DNA from: Symbiodinium natans
Taxonomy: Eukaryota > Sar > Dinophyceae > Suessiales > Symbiodiniaceae
Direction of reading: 5' to 3'
Assembly: GCA_905221605.1 (NCBI GenBank)
Contig: CAJNDS010000068.1
Location: 150,694-214,693 of the forward strand
Length of the DNA stretch: 64,000 bases
Shown here: in pieces, positions 31,249 through 41,494 of the stretch
Numbering within the stretch: the first letter of the stretch is position 1
Layout: every line of letters starts with the position of its first letter
Position numbers and translations under genes: made by a program
Notes under the pieces: generated by a model
What the model was told of the DNA's origin: nothing
Seen by the model: only the letters and a program-made list of their open reading frames with translations
Databases searched by the model: none

Positions 31249-33608
31249 ACTTGCATTCCGAATCTTGGACGGCGAGTGCCGGGAAAGAATGGCAGAGACG
31301 CTGGCCCTGAGGGCCTGCTGCAGGTTTAGGGTTGAAGGGTTTAGGGGTTTAGGGTTTAGGGTGTAGGGCATCTCATGCAAGAAGGAAGTCGTTCTTCCCG
31401 TGTGTTCAACTATGCACTCGACGGCGCTTCCCTCAAAGAAGTCGCTTCTGGGAAGCATTTCTTGTTGAGGGTTTGGGAGAGTCAGGGTTCTGGCCGGCTT
31501 AGGGTTTAGGGTTGACGGTTCAGGGTTTAGGGTGTAGGGGTGGCCACATGATCACTCAAACTGCAGCCGCGAGGGTTTGCAGATCATAACCGGTGGATAC
31601 TCTAAACGTTTAGCTCTTGAGCCCCGTAAGCCCTCAAGCCTAAACAGGGGCTCTTGCTTTGAAGTCTACTTGTCCCGAGCCCCGAACCCTAAAGTAATCC
31701 TCCTTGCCTTCCAAAACCCAAAACCCAAAACCCAAAACCCAAAATCCAAAACCCAAAACCTTGAACCCTAAACCCTAAACCCTAAACCCTAAACCCTAAA
31801 CCCTAAACCCTAAACCCTAAACCCTAAACCCTAAACCCTAAACCCTAAACCCTAAACCCTAAACCCTAAACCCTAAACCCTAAACCCTCCATCTCCTTGC
31901 CTTCCTGTCCCCTCCCCGAGCTGGCGCCAGGCAGCAGCGACGCCGCGAGCGCGCGGAGGGCGCCTCACAAGCCGCCGGACACCAGGGCTCAAGGGACGGT
32001 TTAGGGTTTAGGGTTTAGGGTTTAGGTTTAGGGCTCCAGGGACCAAGGGAGGGACCCTTCTAAGGGACCTTAGAGGGGTTATGTAGCGGTTATTTCGGGG
32101 GTTTAGGGTTTAGGGTTTAGGGGAATCAGATTAAGGGACCCTTCTAGGGGGTCCCTCCTTTTTACCCCTTAAAGGGCGGAAGCTGCAGGCTCAGGGTTGA
32201 ACATGGTAAAAGGTGTTTATGGTTTATAGGGCTTATCGGGCTTATCGTAGGGTTTACAATAGGGTCTATGGTCGGGGTTTATAATGGGGTTTATAGTAGA
32301 CTTAGTAGGGTTTATTTAGGGTTTGTAGGACTTATCAAGCCCTACGCCCGAATACCCTCATCCCCAAGACTCGCTCGACCCGACGACAGTGAGGACCCGG
32401 TGCAGACCAGCAACCTCCGACGGGAGGCACAAGGGCCCACGGATGGTGCTCAGTATGGTCCATGGGTTTTGGGTTTTGAGAGTTTAGGATGGTGCTAAGT
32501 ATGGTCCATGGGTTTTGGGTTTTGGGAGTTTAGGATTCGGGTCTTGGGGTTTAGGACTTAGGGTTTTATCAGTCAGGGCTTTTCCAAGTTGATGATTCGG
32601 AACACTATAAAATGGATTGGGGTTTGGGGCTTGGGGTTTAGGGTTCAGTGCCCCATTAGAACCCCTGAACCTTCCTGTTTGGGGTTTGGGTCGCACATGT
32701 TCAGAGCCGTTGGCTACTCCTAAACCCTAAACCCTAAACCCTGAACCCTGAACCCTGAACCCTAAACCCTAAGCCCCCACTCGAGGCAGCGGCCAGACTG
32801 CTCAGGACGGCGGGGCGCCAGCGAGAAGCAGGCAGGGTGGGGCGGGGGGGGGAGGGGGGGGAGGGTTTGGCGTTTGGCGTTTGGGGTTTGGGGTTTGGGG
32901 TTTAGGGTTCAGGGTTTAGGGTTGAGGGCTCTTCATGTTGTTGCATCAGGCCCGAAGAAGAGAGAGAGGAACTGAAACGCCCATACCCGACTGACTTGAT
33001 GATTGCATCTCCACCGTTTTCCCCACAGGTTCATATTCAGATCTCGTAGCAATTACGAGAGTAAAGGCAAGAGGCCAAAACCCTAAACCCTAAATCCTAA
33101 ACCCTAAACCGGCCTCCTTCGGGAATTTTGTGTTGCGGTCGCTGTCTGCTTCTTGCCGGGATGGCTTAAACCACTCCGAAAGTGCTTCAAATCCTCCTAC
33201 GGAGAGTAACCCTTAGGGTGTAGGGTTTAGGGTTTAGGGTAACTTCTAACCCTCTTAATCTCAGCTAACTAGACGGGAGAACCCTTTCAATTGTCCACAT
33301 CCCCGAAAAAGTACCGTTTCTACGCCAATTTTCCATACCCGACCTAAGGCCTCCCCCTCCTAAAGCTGTCCCCGGCTAGGTAGGCCCTTGGGATGTTTTG
33401 GCTTTTTTCAAACCCCAAACCCCAAACCCCAAACCCCAAACCCCAAACCCCAAACCCTAAACCCTAAACCCTAAACCCTAAACCTTTCAGGGGGCTTGCA
33501 AGGGCCATCCCATGGATTATGTCCGGAGGGCTTATTATGGGGCAGCTCGGGGAGCTCCTGAGCATGCCTCCGGCCTTGACTGATGAAACAGGATTTACAC
33601 TTTGCTGG
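31249..33608 (+). CDS. gene X: six phase-consistent exons, unrecognised
   Basis: Exons 31249-31323, 31931-31998, 32329-32445, 32786-32831, 32950-33045, 33491-33608; each end phase equals the next start phase (2,1,1,2,2,0 at ends). Donors are GTTTAGGG, GTTTAGGG, GTGCTCAG, GCAGGG, GTAGCAAT, GTTTAGGG; every acceptor is AG, five of six before G. Seen segments: FRILDGECRERMAETLALRA, QQRRRERAEGASQ, PYARIPSSPRLARPDDSED, PEEEREELKRPYPTDLM, WIMSGGLIMGQLGELLSMPP. The first half is charged and low in structure, the last exon hydrophobic. No family recognised. It probably continues through the exons at 34.6-36.3 kb, though those joins do not all agree in phase. Confidence 0.6.
32040..32156. mobile_element. 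inverted-repeat element, GGGACCCTTCTAAGGG family
   Basis: GGGAGGGACCCTTCTAAGGG at left, GACCCTTCTAGGGGGTCCCTCC-like right end, with TTTAGGG units expanded inside. Relatives: 26190-26270 (reverse), 39829-39960, 45344-45535, 61972-62145. Confidence 0.65.
32441..32534. repeat. 47-bp tandem duplication at an exon end
   Basis: GGATGGTGCTCAGTATGGTC and GGATGGTGCTAAGTATGGTC begin two near-identical units. The first copy supplies the donor of the gene X exon ending 32445; the second is intronic. Confidence 0.75.
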
Positions 33609-33679
33609 GTTTAGGGTTTAGGGTTTAGGGTTTAGGGTTTAGGGTTTAGGGTTTAGGGTTTAGGGTTTAGGGTTTAGGG

Positions 33680-33782
33680 ACTTTACTGTAACTTTAGATC
33701 CTTACCTTTTTTGGGTTTATTGGGTTTCTTATTAAGGCAGCTGAAGGCTTAATTTATAGCTTCCCTCATGAGTGCAGCCAAG
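33680..33782 (+). mobile_element. GTGCTTTGCTGTAAC-family element
   Basis: ACTTTACTGTAACTTTAGAT, GGGTTTATTGGGTTTCTTAT, AAGGCAGCTGAAGG, ends GAGTGCAGCCAAG. Copies: 35605-35712, 52080-52177, truncated 53828-53884. Confidence 0.75.
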
Positions 33783-33839
33783 TGCAGTTCTGTTCTTGGT
33801 CAGTGCACTTATTGTTTTTTTATGACGTGCTGATGAGTG

Positions 33840-33960
33840 TGTACAGTACACATACATATACATATACATGTACATATACATATACATATATATGTATATA
33901 TATATATATAGAGGGTCTTCTGTATGTATATGTATATATATATATGTATTAAAAAATGTG
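33840..33960. repeat. TACATA / TA microsatellite
   Basis: Alternating CATATA and pure TA runs. Other TA runs: 45938-45952, 51157-51200, 62045-62070. Confidence 0.8.
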
Positions 33961-34599
33961 GAGATACAAGTACTTCGTATGATCACGACCTCGAGCCCAC
34001 GGTACTAGTACTAGAAACCCTAGACCCTAAACCCTAAACCCTAAACCTGACTGAAACCCTAAACCCTAAACCCGAAAAACCCTGCCAGGGCCAGCACAGC
34101 GGAGACGGCTGACGAGCTCGTGGCTTTGTGGATGAAGCAGCGCTGGTGACGCAGAAAATGCTGAAGCTACCCAGACCCCGCACTGCAAGCATAGTCTAAG
34201 ATTAATGTGGATTTAGGGTTTTAGGGTTTTAGTGTTTATTCTAACCATAAAAAATATACGAATCATACAAGCAAAAGACGTCCTACATAAGCCTGCAGGG
34301 TTCGTTCAAAGGCCGTCCATGAAACTCACTTCGCGATCCTAAGCCGCAAGGCAAACAGAAGTGCACGTTGCGCGTGGCTCACTTACACCCTGCAGTTTCG
34401 ATTGACTCGCGTGGACCATTCCGAACCCTAAACCCGAAACCCCAAAACCCTAAACCCCTAAACCCCTAAACCCCTAAATCCCGAAACCCCTAAACCCCGA
34501 AACCCCTAAACCCCGAAACCCCCTAAACCCCTAAACCCCTAAACCCCTAAACCCCTAAACCCCCTAAACCCCCTAAACCCCTAAACCCTAGACAAGAAG

Positions 34600-34709
34600 G
34601 GTTTAAGTTGGTCATCAATGCTTCTTTCACTAAAACAAAAGCCGGCTCTGGCTCCACATGCCGGAGTTTTCAGTGCGTGGAGCAGAAGGCAGAAGGCCTT
34701 CGGGTCTGG
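34600..34709 (+). CDS. candidate exon, likely gene X
   Basis: Acceptor CAAGAAG|G, donor TGG|GTTTAGGG. Reads FKLVINASFTKTKAGSGS and CRSFQCVEQKAEGLRVW. Starts in phase 1 and ends in phase 0, so a missing exon is needed between it and 33608 (an open island at about 34087-34155 reads ELVALWMKQRW). Confidence 0.5.
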
Positions 34710-34825
34710 GTTTAGGGTTTAGGATTTAGGGTTTAGGGTTTAGGATTTAGGGTTTGGGGTTTAGGGTTTGGGGTTTAGGGTTTCGGGTTTAGGGTGCCCT
34801 CATAAAGTAACCAACCCCCAAAAAG

Positions 34826-34912
34826 GGGTACCCTTACTACAATATGGTTCCTGGTCTACGATGTCTCGCCCTTCAGCCACTTGGCCCGAGACCTGGTGGA
34901 CATGCTGTTGAG
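34826..34912 (+). CDS. candidate exon, likely gene X
   Basis: Reads TIWFLVYDVSPFSHLARDLV then DMLLR before the donor AG|GTGTCTAG. Acceptor AAAAAG|G is weak. Phase does not match the previous exon. Confidence 0.45.
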
Positions 34913-35002
34913 GTGTCTAGGGTTTAGGGTCTAGGGTTTGGGGTTTAGGGTTTAGGGTTTAGGGTTTAGGGTTTAGGGTTTAGGGTGTCTGCGCCATGAC
35001 AG

Positions 35003-35096
35003 ATGGCGCCCTTTCTCTGGGATACTCCTTCCCGAAAAGGCAGGCAATCGAAGCTTACAACGCGCGGCACCCGGATCAGCCGGCGGATGTGACTTG
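35003..35096 (+). CDS. candidate exon, likely gene X
   Basis: Acceptor ATGACAG, donor CTTG|GTAGAG. Reads GALSLGYSFPKRQAIEAYN then ARHPDQPADVTW. Ends in phase 2, which fits one of two open frames of the next exon. Confidence 0.5.
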
Positions 35097-35221
35097 GTAG
35101 AGTAGATAACCTTTTATATGATTTACGGTTTAGGGTTTAGGGTTTAGGGTTTAGGGTTCAGGGTTTAGGGTGTATTGTAATCTCTATACCAGTCCCAAAG
35201 GTGTAACCTCTAGTTTTCTAG

Positions 35222-35604
35222 GCTACTGGGACAACTCTCAGGTGAATTTCGCGGGTTGTATGGAGGACGAACTTCCAGAGGTTTCCGACTGGATCCAAAC
35301 GAAGCTGAATCCCTTCTACACCCTGGGCCCAGGGGGAGAGAAGCTGATGTGGGCTTTTCAAGCACATCAAGCGAAGATCTTCTTCTGGAGAGATACTTGG
35401 ACCCGGAGTGTAGGGCCTTATTTCCTTTTTTGGGGGGCTTTAGGGTTCCCTTATAACCCCCCTTTAAGCCACAAAGGGCACCTGTCGCATTCTTGTGTTA
35501 CTCCTGGGTCGAGGATACCAGGGACTCCTTTCTCATCGGCTTTCACATTATGTGCTTCCGATGTGGTGATGGGCAACCAGGTCGTCCCTTGGGATGTTTT
35601 CTTT
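35222..35604 (+). CDS. two exons split by a GACCCGG introner, likely gene X
   Basis: Exon 35222-35399 follows TTTTCTAG|G. Two frames are open. The one in phase with 35096 gives SSTSSEDLLLERYL at its end; the other reads MEDELPEVSDWIQTKLNPF. The intron 35400-35513 is exactly one GACCCGGGAGTA-family element (GA...AG). Exon 35514-35604 continues in phase 0: DTRDSFLIGFHIMCFRCGDG. It ends where the GTGGTGCTTTGCTG element begins. Confidence 0.5.
35400..35513 (+). mobile_element. GACCCGGGAGTA-family introner, GA-AG intron
   Basis: G|GACCCGGAGTG at the start, TTACTCCTGGGTCGAG|G at the end: the ends are inverted and coincide with the intron limits. 114 bp. Confidence 0.7.
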
Positions 35605-35712
35605 GTGGTGCTTTGCTGTAACCTTAGATCTTTAGCTTTTTTGGGTTTATTGGGTTTCTTAATAAGGCAGCTAAAAGTTTAATTTTTTACTACCCTCCTA
35701 AGCGCAGCCAAG
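35605..35712 (+). mobile_element. GTGCTTTGCTGTAAC-family element, possible GT-AG intron
   Basis: Begins GTGGTGCTTTGCTGTAAC and ends GCGCAGCCAAG. Flanked by open frames on both sides; the copy at 52080 has the same limits. Confidence 0.65.
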
Positions 35713-35735
35713 TTTTCTACTTTCCACTTATTTGG

Positions 35736-35835
35736 GTTTAAGAGGATCATGCTTAGGGACATGATACATCTTTCCCTTGTTGAGTTTAAGAGGATCATAT
35801 CTAGGGATATCTCATATATTCCCTTACTGGAACAG
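35736..35835 (+). mobile_element. GTTTAAGAGGATCA-family element
   Basis: Begins G|GTTTAAGAGGATCATGC, holds a second GTTTAAGAGGATCATA at 35783, and ends TTACTGGAACAG|G. Its relative at 46201-46300 ends TTACTGGAG|G. Confidence 0.6.
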
Positions 35836-36023
35836 GATCATAATCTAGGATGTTTAAACCCTAAACCCTAAACCTTACAAACCCTAAACCCTATAAACCC
35901 TAAACCTTAAAACCCCTAAACCCTAAACCCTAAACCCTAAACCCTAAACCCTAAACCCTAAACCCTAAACCCTAAACCCTAAACCCTAAACCCTAAACCC
36001 TAAACCCTAAACCCTAAACCTAG

Positions 36024-36150
36024 GCAGAACTGGACCTCCATGCCCTTTCCTGACTTGGCCTTGAGCGCCGGTGAACAGCGGCGCCTCGATGATGCGGTGG
36101 GAGAGTTGGGCCTGCCTGCTCCGGCCCTCACTGTCATGGTGAACTCCTGA
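36024..36150 (+). CDS. candidate terminal exon
   Basis: Acceptor AAACCTAG|G. Reads NWTSMPFPDLALSAGEQRRL, DDAVGELGLPAPALTVMVNS and TGA, or a GT donor at ATG|GTGAAC. A good candidate for the C-terminus of gene X. Confidence 0.5.
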
Positions 36151-36200
36151 GGTTTGGGGTTTAGGGTTTAGGGTTTAGGGTTTAGGGTTTAGGGTTTCAG

Positions 36201-36319
36201 TTGACTGTGATGTCTTGAGCTGGAAACCACAGGCCGTAGCCTCCGCGAAAAATGAGTGCGGAAGCTGCACATTGACAGAGGGAAGTCATGTGCAGGGATG
36301 TGTGTTTTGCTACTTCCAG
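36201..36319 (+). CDS. candidate Cys-rich exon
   Basis: Acceptor GTTTCAG, donor TTCCAG|GTTTGTC. Reads DVLSWKPQAVASAKNECGSC, then HVQGCVFCYFQ. If the upstream exon is not terminal, the intervening intron would be about 50 bp of nearly pure TTTAGGG. Confidence 0.4.
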
Positions 36320-36578
36320 GTTTGTCTTCACAAGTGCGACCTGCCGCTTTTTATGTCTTAGGGTTGAGGGCTGTCGTAGGGTTGCAGGGCAACGGGGTGT
36401 AAAATGCTTGGTTCAGAAATTTGAAGCCCTGCATTATGCACCTGTTTCAGTTGAGGTCTTGGGGCCTAAACCCTAAACCCTAAACCCTAAACCCCCAAAC
36501 CCTAAACCCCTAAACCCCTAAACCCTAGTAGAAATTTAGGGTTTTAGGGTTCAGGTTTCCTAGGCTTCACCACTTCAG

Positions 36579-36650
36579 GCGCGCCGACATCTGGCCCTTA
36601 AAGCGTTTCAGATGCTGAATGCAAGCTTGGAAAGAGCGCAACCCCAACAC
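36579..36650 (+). CDS. candidate exon
   Basis: Acceptor CACTTCAG|G, reads ARRHLALKAFQMLNASLERA. The donor is unclear (GC is possible). Confidence 0.35.
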
Positions 36651-37596
36651 GCACCCACCCTAGACCCTAAACCCTAAACCCTAAACCCTAAACCCTAAAC
36701 CCTAAACCCTAAACCCTAAACCCTAAACCCTAAGCCCTACACCCAAAACCCTAAACCCTTAGAGCACATAGTGTTTAGGGGCTCCTAAGCCCTCGACCCT
36801 AAGCTTGGTTTAGCGTTTAGGGTTTAGGGTTTAGGGTTTAGGGTTTAGGGTGTTCTAGGGTTTTCTAGGGTTTTCTGTACCTCTGAAAGCCCCAAAACCC
36901 GAAAACATCATGCAGCCGCCTAAGCACCTCAGCCCGGAACCCTGCTACCCTGAACCCTTGAACCCTGAACCCTAAACCCTAAACCCTAAAAAGCCTAATA
37001 AACCCTAAACCCTCGGGGATTATTTATACAGGGTAGCTCAGAGAAGTTGGCGCCCACGACGCGTTGGTCTGTCATGGACGGGCCGAACGCCACCTGCCCG
37101 ACCCTCGGGGGGAGGGGGGGGGCGGCGGGGGGTGGTAGGGTTTAGGTTCGGGTTTAGGGTCTAGGGTCTAGGGTCTAGGGTCTATAGGGGTCAGCGTTTC
37201 GGGTTCAGGGTTTCGGGGGGGGGGGGGGGAATCCTAGCTGTTTTCGTGGTTTAGTTTTAGGGCTTCTAGCTGTTTTCGTGGTTTAGTTTTAGGGCCTTAG
37301 GGCCTGAAGGTTTTGAGCAGGGCCCAGGGTACTCTTAGGGTTTTCAGCTAGGGCCCGGAGTTGTTTCCTACTTGCTTGCATGGTTGTTGTCAATTCCGCA
37401 GAGATGATGCCCTGATGAGCTTGCAGTCAAGGGGCTCTACGGATACGTGACGGGGTTTTGTAGGTAAGTTCGGTAAGTTCCACCTCGAACCGAAACCCAC
37501 CAAGAGCCCTAAACCCTAAACCCTAAACCCTAAACCCTAAACCCTACTGAGCTGAGCCCTGGAAGCCCCGAACTCCTAGTAGATCCTCGGCGGAAG

Positions 37597-37962
37597 GTGG
37601 GGGTCATGCGCCTTTCCGCTGCGGAGAGCTCAGCCGGAAAACGCGCGGGTGTCGGGCTTTCATTCGGGTTTAGGGTTTAGGGTTTAGGGTTTAGGGTTTA
37701 GGGTTTAGGGTTTAGGGTTTAGGGTTTAGGGTTTAGGGTTTAGGGTTTAGGGTTTAGGGTTTAGGGTTTAGGGTTTAGGGTTTAGGGTTTACCCTAAACC
37801 ATGGGCCCCAAACCCGGGACTAAATGCTCTCCCAGACGCGAAATCCTAAGTAAGCCTAACCACCCCGCACCTGTCATGCACGAAAGCCTCCTGCGCGCGA
37901 ATCCAGAAGGCTCCATGTACCCATGTATCAGAGACTTGAACCAAACGGGGCTTTGTGGTTGA
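37597..37962 (+). CDS. 3' end of a gene, two in-phase exons
   Basis: Exon 37597-37667 (acceptor GGCGGAAG|G; VGVMRLSAAESSAGKRAGVG; donor GG|GTTTAGGG) ends in phase 2. Exon 37836-37962 (acceptor CTCCCAG) starts in phase 2, reading PVMHESLLRANPEGSMYPCI, RDLNQTGLCG, TGA. The intron between them is 168 bp and almost entirely TTTAGGG units, a very clean case. An island at 37032-37110 (EKLAPTTRWSVMDGPNATC) may be an earlier exon. Confidence 0.55.
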
Positions 37963-38460
37963 GGTACTAGTAGCGACTGGACCCAAAGTTTCGGTGGGTT
38001 GAGAGATGAGGATACTCGAAATCCTAACATGCAAATGCTTGTGATACCTTTACTTCCGGGTTCACACCCATTACACCCGGCATTTGGGGGGTTCAGGTAT
38101 ACCCAAAATCCGAAACTTTCGGCAGGACTTAGTCGATGTCGGCGTGCCTTAGCGTGTCGTCTAGGAACATTTCAGGTGGGTTGGTTCCCGTAAAGAAACC
38201 TATACCGTTTGCAAGATGCTTGTGCCGAGTACGGTTTCTCTTACTAGTATCCAAGTGTATACGCTCACTAATACTTATAAGGAACCCAAGGCGCACTCGC
38301 CACGAACAGTAATATAAACCCTGTTCCGTATGAACAACAGCTACTCAGTAAAATTCCTCCATTTTTGCCCTGCAAGCACATGCAGAGCGTTTAGGCTTGT
38401 ACTGGGTACTTAGCAAGCCCTTAACCCCAAAGCCCCAAAGAGAAACCTAAGCTCTAAATC

Positions 38461-38640
38461 CTAAACCCTAAACCCTAAATCCCAAACCCTGCCCTTTGTT
38501 TGTCTCCCCCCCCCCCCCTTTTGCCAAACATCGAAGGTAGAGTCATGGGTCCCCCCCCTACCCCCCCCGCCCCCCCCCCCCCCCCCCCCCCCCCCCCACC
38601 CCCCCCCCCCCCCCCCCCCCAACAAAAAAAAAAAAAAAAA
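38461..38640. repeat. poly-C tracts ending in a poly-A tract
   Basis: Several C runs of 8-25, then CCAACAAAA and about 18 A. The same C-then-A order occurs at 20690, 30750, 46805, 50800 and 60910. Confidence 0.8.
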
Positions 38641-38819
38641 CACCACGCCTAGATTCCCCCCATAATTCAGGCTATTTAGGGGTAATTCAGCCTACTAAAG
38701 CCCTAAACCCTAAACCCTAAACCCGGGTAGTAGGGAAACCCATGAGAAAGGTGTGCCGGAAGCCGCCCGGCACCGGCAGTGGCGGCGACCGCGTCGGCGG
38801 AGGCCTCCGCTGAATGTTG

Positions 38820-38995
38820 CCTCTTACACCCTAAACCCTAAACCCTATAACCCTATAACCCTATATATAACCTTATATAACCCTATAATCCTAAATCCTA
38901 AAGCCTAAACCCTATAACCCTATAACCCTATAACCCTATAACCCTATAACCCTATATCCCTATACCCTATAACCCTATAAACCCTATACTCTAAA
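38820..38995 (-). repeat. CCCTATAA tandem variant array
   Basis: Units of ACCCTATA instead of CCCTAAA, the same TA-inserted variant as the intron at 8293-8729. Confidence 0.8.
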
Positions 38996-39347
38996 CCCTA
39001 GAACCAGGAAAACCCTGCATAAAGCTGAGGAACTCTCCGCAACGTGCTTTCCCAACTCACGGAGACTCGGGTTCTTAAGCGAGGGGTTCAGGCGTTCAGG
39101 GTTTCGGGTTTAGGGTTTAGGATTATGGGGTTTAGGGTTTAGGGTTTATATAGGGACTAGAGGGATCGGGGTGTTTGGACCGGTTACGTAGGCTTGTGTA
39201 CGTTTGCGGGGCTGCACGATTTTTTTCGATACCTCCCCCCCCCCCCCCCCCCTCCCAACATTTCCCCATCTCTCAGCCAGCCTGCCACACCAAATGAGCA
39301 AGCGCCAAAACCCCCAGCCATTCAAGTAAGTAAGGGCTGGACCCGAA

Positions 39348-39518
39348 TGACCCTGCAAAACGATGGGAACACTTCAAAAGCGACACCCCCTAAGCTAATG
39401 AACCGTTGGGTGGGCTATAGCCTTGAATTTTCCCAAAGCAACATCTGCAGACATCAAGCGTGGACAACTGACGCTAAAACCCTGTAAAGCGATGGGAACA
39501 CTTGAAAAGCGACACCCC
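39348..39518. repeat. 40-bp direct repeat, 130 bp apart
   Basis: ACCCTGCAAAACGATGGGAA and ACCCTGTAAAGCGATGGGAA start two copies, each continuing into AAAAGCGACACCCC. Confidence 0.8.
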
Positions 39519-39629
39519 TCATGTTGCGTCCATTAGCACCACCAGCCGGTTTTGGCAGTCGCTCAAATGCGAACTCCGCCGGGTTTAGGGTCTAGGGTTG
39601 AGGGTTTAGGGTTTAGGGTTTAGGGTCCA

Positions 39630-39727
39630 CGGCCACATCCTGAAAGCGAGAATGGCAATCTGCCAACAACATTTTTCGCGACCTGTGTGGTACATAAAAA
39701 CAAGTTTACGCAGGATCAACAGCAAAG
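39630..39727 (+). CDS. candidate exon
   Basis: Reads HGHILKARMAICQQHFSR and PVWYIKTSLRRINSK before donor AAA|GTTTAGGATC. The left limit is not certain. Confidence 0.4.
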
Positions 39728-39828
39728 TTTAGGATCAACCAAATAAGCCTCTGATATATGGCGAGATTTTGGGGTTTAGGGCTTAGGGGCGTTCAGGGTT
39801 TTCAAAACACAACTCAAGGGCCTAAAGG

Positions 39829-39968
39829 AGAGACCCTTATAAGGGGCCTTAGGGGTTATTTAGTGGCTACTTTGGCATTTCGGGGATGCAGTATATATGG
39901 GGGTTGTATAGGGGAATAAGATTAAGTGTCCCTTCTTGGGGTCCCTCCGTGTACCCCTGAACCAAAAA
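39829..39968. mobile_element. inverted-repeat element, GGGACCCTTCTAAGGG family
   Basis: GGAGAGACCCTTATAAGGGG at left and GTCCCTTCTTGGGGTCCCTCC-like at right. An exon-like frame starts directly after its CAAAAAG end. Confidence 0.65.
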
Positions 39969-40063
39969 GCCATTCTCCGCAGCGCCAGGGTGCAGCTGGC
40001 CCCATCGAAGGTCGTTCCCGCCAGCTTCACCTTTGACTCGCCAAGCGGGGTGCCCAGTTCTCT
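39969..40063 (+). CDS. candidate exon after an element
   Basis: Reads AILRSARVQLAPSKVVPASF then TFDSPSGVPSSL before donor CTG|GTTAACCC. Acceptor CAAAAAG is the end of the preceding element, or GCCAG at 39992. Confidence 0.45.
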
Positions 40064-40339
40064 GGTTAACCCTAAGCCCTGAACCCTAGACTCTACACCC
40101 TGAAGCCTAAGCTACTATAGGGTTTACAGGTTTCGTAGGGTTTTGAGGGGTTGACCTGAGTGCCCGGGCTCTGGGGTTCAGATTTTAACCCTAAACCCTA
40201 AACCCTAAACCCTAAACCCTAAACCCTAAACCCTAAACCCTAAACCCTAAACCCTAAACCCCCTTCGGGGCGAAGCCAGGCGGCGCCGCGCTGCGACAGG
40301 GCCTTGAGGCCCTTTCGGCGGGCAGGCGCCGGCTCTAGG

Positions 40340-41040
40340 ATTTCTAGGGTTTTAGGGTTTTGGGTTTAGGGTTTAGGGTATAGGGTTTGGGGTTTAGGGT
40401 GTGTGGTCTAGGGTTTGGAGTTTAGGGTTTTGGGTTTGGGGTTTAGGGTTTGGGGTTTTAGGGTTTAGGGTTTAGGGTTTGGGGTTTAGGGTTTGGGGTT
40501 TACGGTTTAGGGCTTAGGGTTTGAGATTTAGGGTATAGGGTTTGGGGTTTGGGGTTTAGGGTTTAGGGCTTAGGGTTTGGGGTTTAGGGTGTAGGGTTTG
40601 GGGTTTGGGGTTTAGCTTTTGGGGTTTAGGGTGTGGGGTCTAGGGTTTGGAGTTTAGGGTTAGGGGTTTGGGGTTGAGGGTTTAGGGTTCAGGGTTTCGG
40701 GTTTGGAGTTTGGGGTTTAGGTTTTGGAGTTTGGGTTTTAGGTTTTGGGGTTTCGGGTTTAGGGTTTGGGTTTTAGGGTTTAGGGTTTAGGGTTTAGGGG
40801 GTTTAGGGTTTGACGGTTTTAGGGAGTTTGGGCGGTTTTGGGGGGTTTAGGGGATTTAGGGGGTTCACGGGGTTTAGGGGGCTAAGGGGCTAAGGGGCTC
40901 GGGGGTTTAGACTTTAGGAGGGTGTAGACTTTAAGGGGTTTAGAAGGTGCAGGGTTTAGGGGGGGTCTATTAGCTTCAGGGATTAGAGTTTCGGGTTCAG
41001 GGTTTGAGTTTAGGGTGAGACTTTAGGTTTTAGGGTTGCC
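40340..41040 (+). repeat. degenerate TTTAGGG / TTTGGGG tract
   Basis: About 700 bp of diverged G-rich telomere units without a coding island. Confidence 0.85.
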
Positions 41041-41417
41041 TAGCAAGGTACCCTGGAAAGGGCCTCTATAATCCCCCGGCAAAGCCTAAACAGCCTGAAG
41101 CCTCAATACACAAAAACCCTAAACCCTACGTACCCTAATGCCTTAATCCCTAAACCTGAATCCCATACCTTGGTCCCTAAACCTACCCTATAAACTTTGT
41201 ATACCCCTAATCCTAATCCTGATCCTAACCCCGATATACCCTGAACCCTACCCCTAAACCCTGAACCCTGAACCCTAAACCCTAAACCCTGCACCCTACA
41301 CCCTAAACCCTTACCCCTAAACCCTAAACCCTAAACCCTAAACCCTAAACCCTAAACCCTAAACCCTAAACCCTAAACCCTAAACCCTAAACCCTAAACC
41401 CTAAACCTAAACCCTAG

Positions 41418-41494
41418 GCCGCTCCTGGCACTGGCTGCACTGCGTCGCGCCGAGCGCCTCGCCGCCACGGGCGGCGACGAGGCATTTCGGAGCG
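41418..41494 (+). CDS. candidate exon with ideal telomere-type splice ends
   Basis: CCCTAG|G on the left and GAGCG|GTTTAGGG on the right. Reads LLALAALRRAERLAATGGDE then AFRS; phase 2 to 1. Other frames are open too. Confidence 0.4.

Noticed and set aside
33112-33213. Minus-strand exon at 33.1 kb (reads GFEALSEWFKPSRQEADS)
   Set aside because: Has fair splice sites on the minus strand, but lies inside an intron of the phase-consistent + strand gene X; short GC-rich islands are often open on both strands.
38461-38646. Gly-rich minus-strand protein
   Set aside because: Translation of poly-C tracts.
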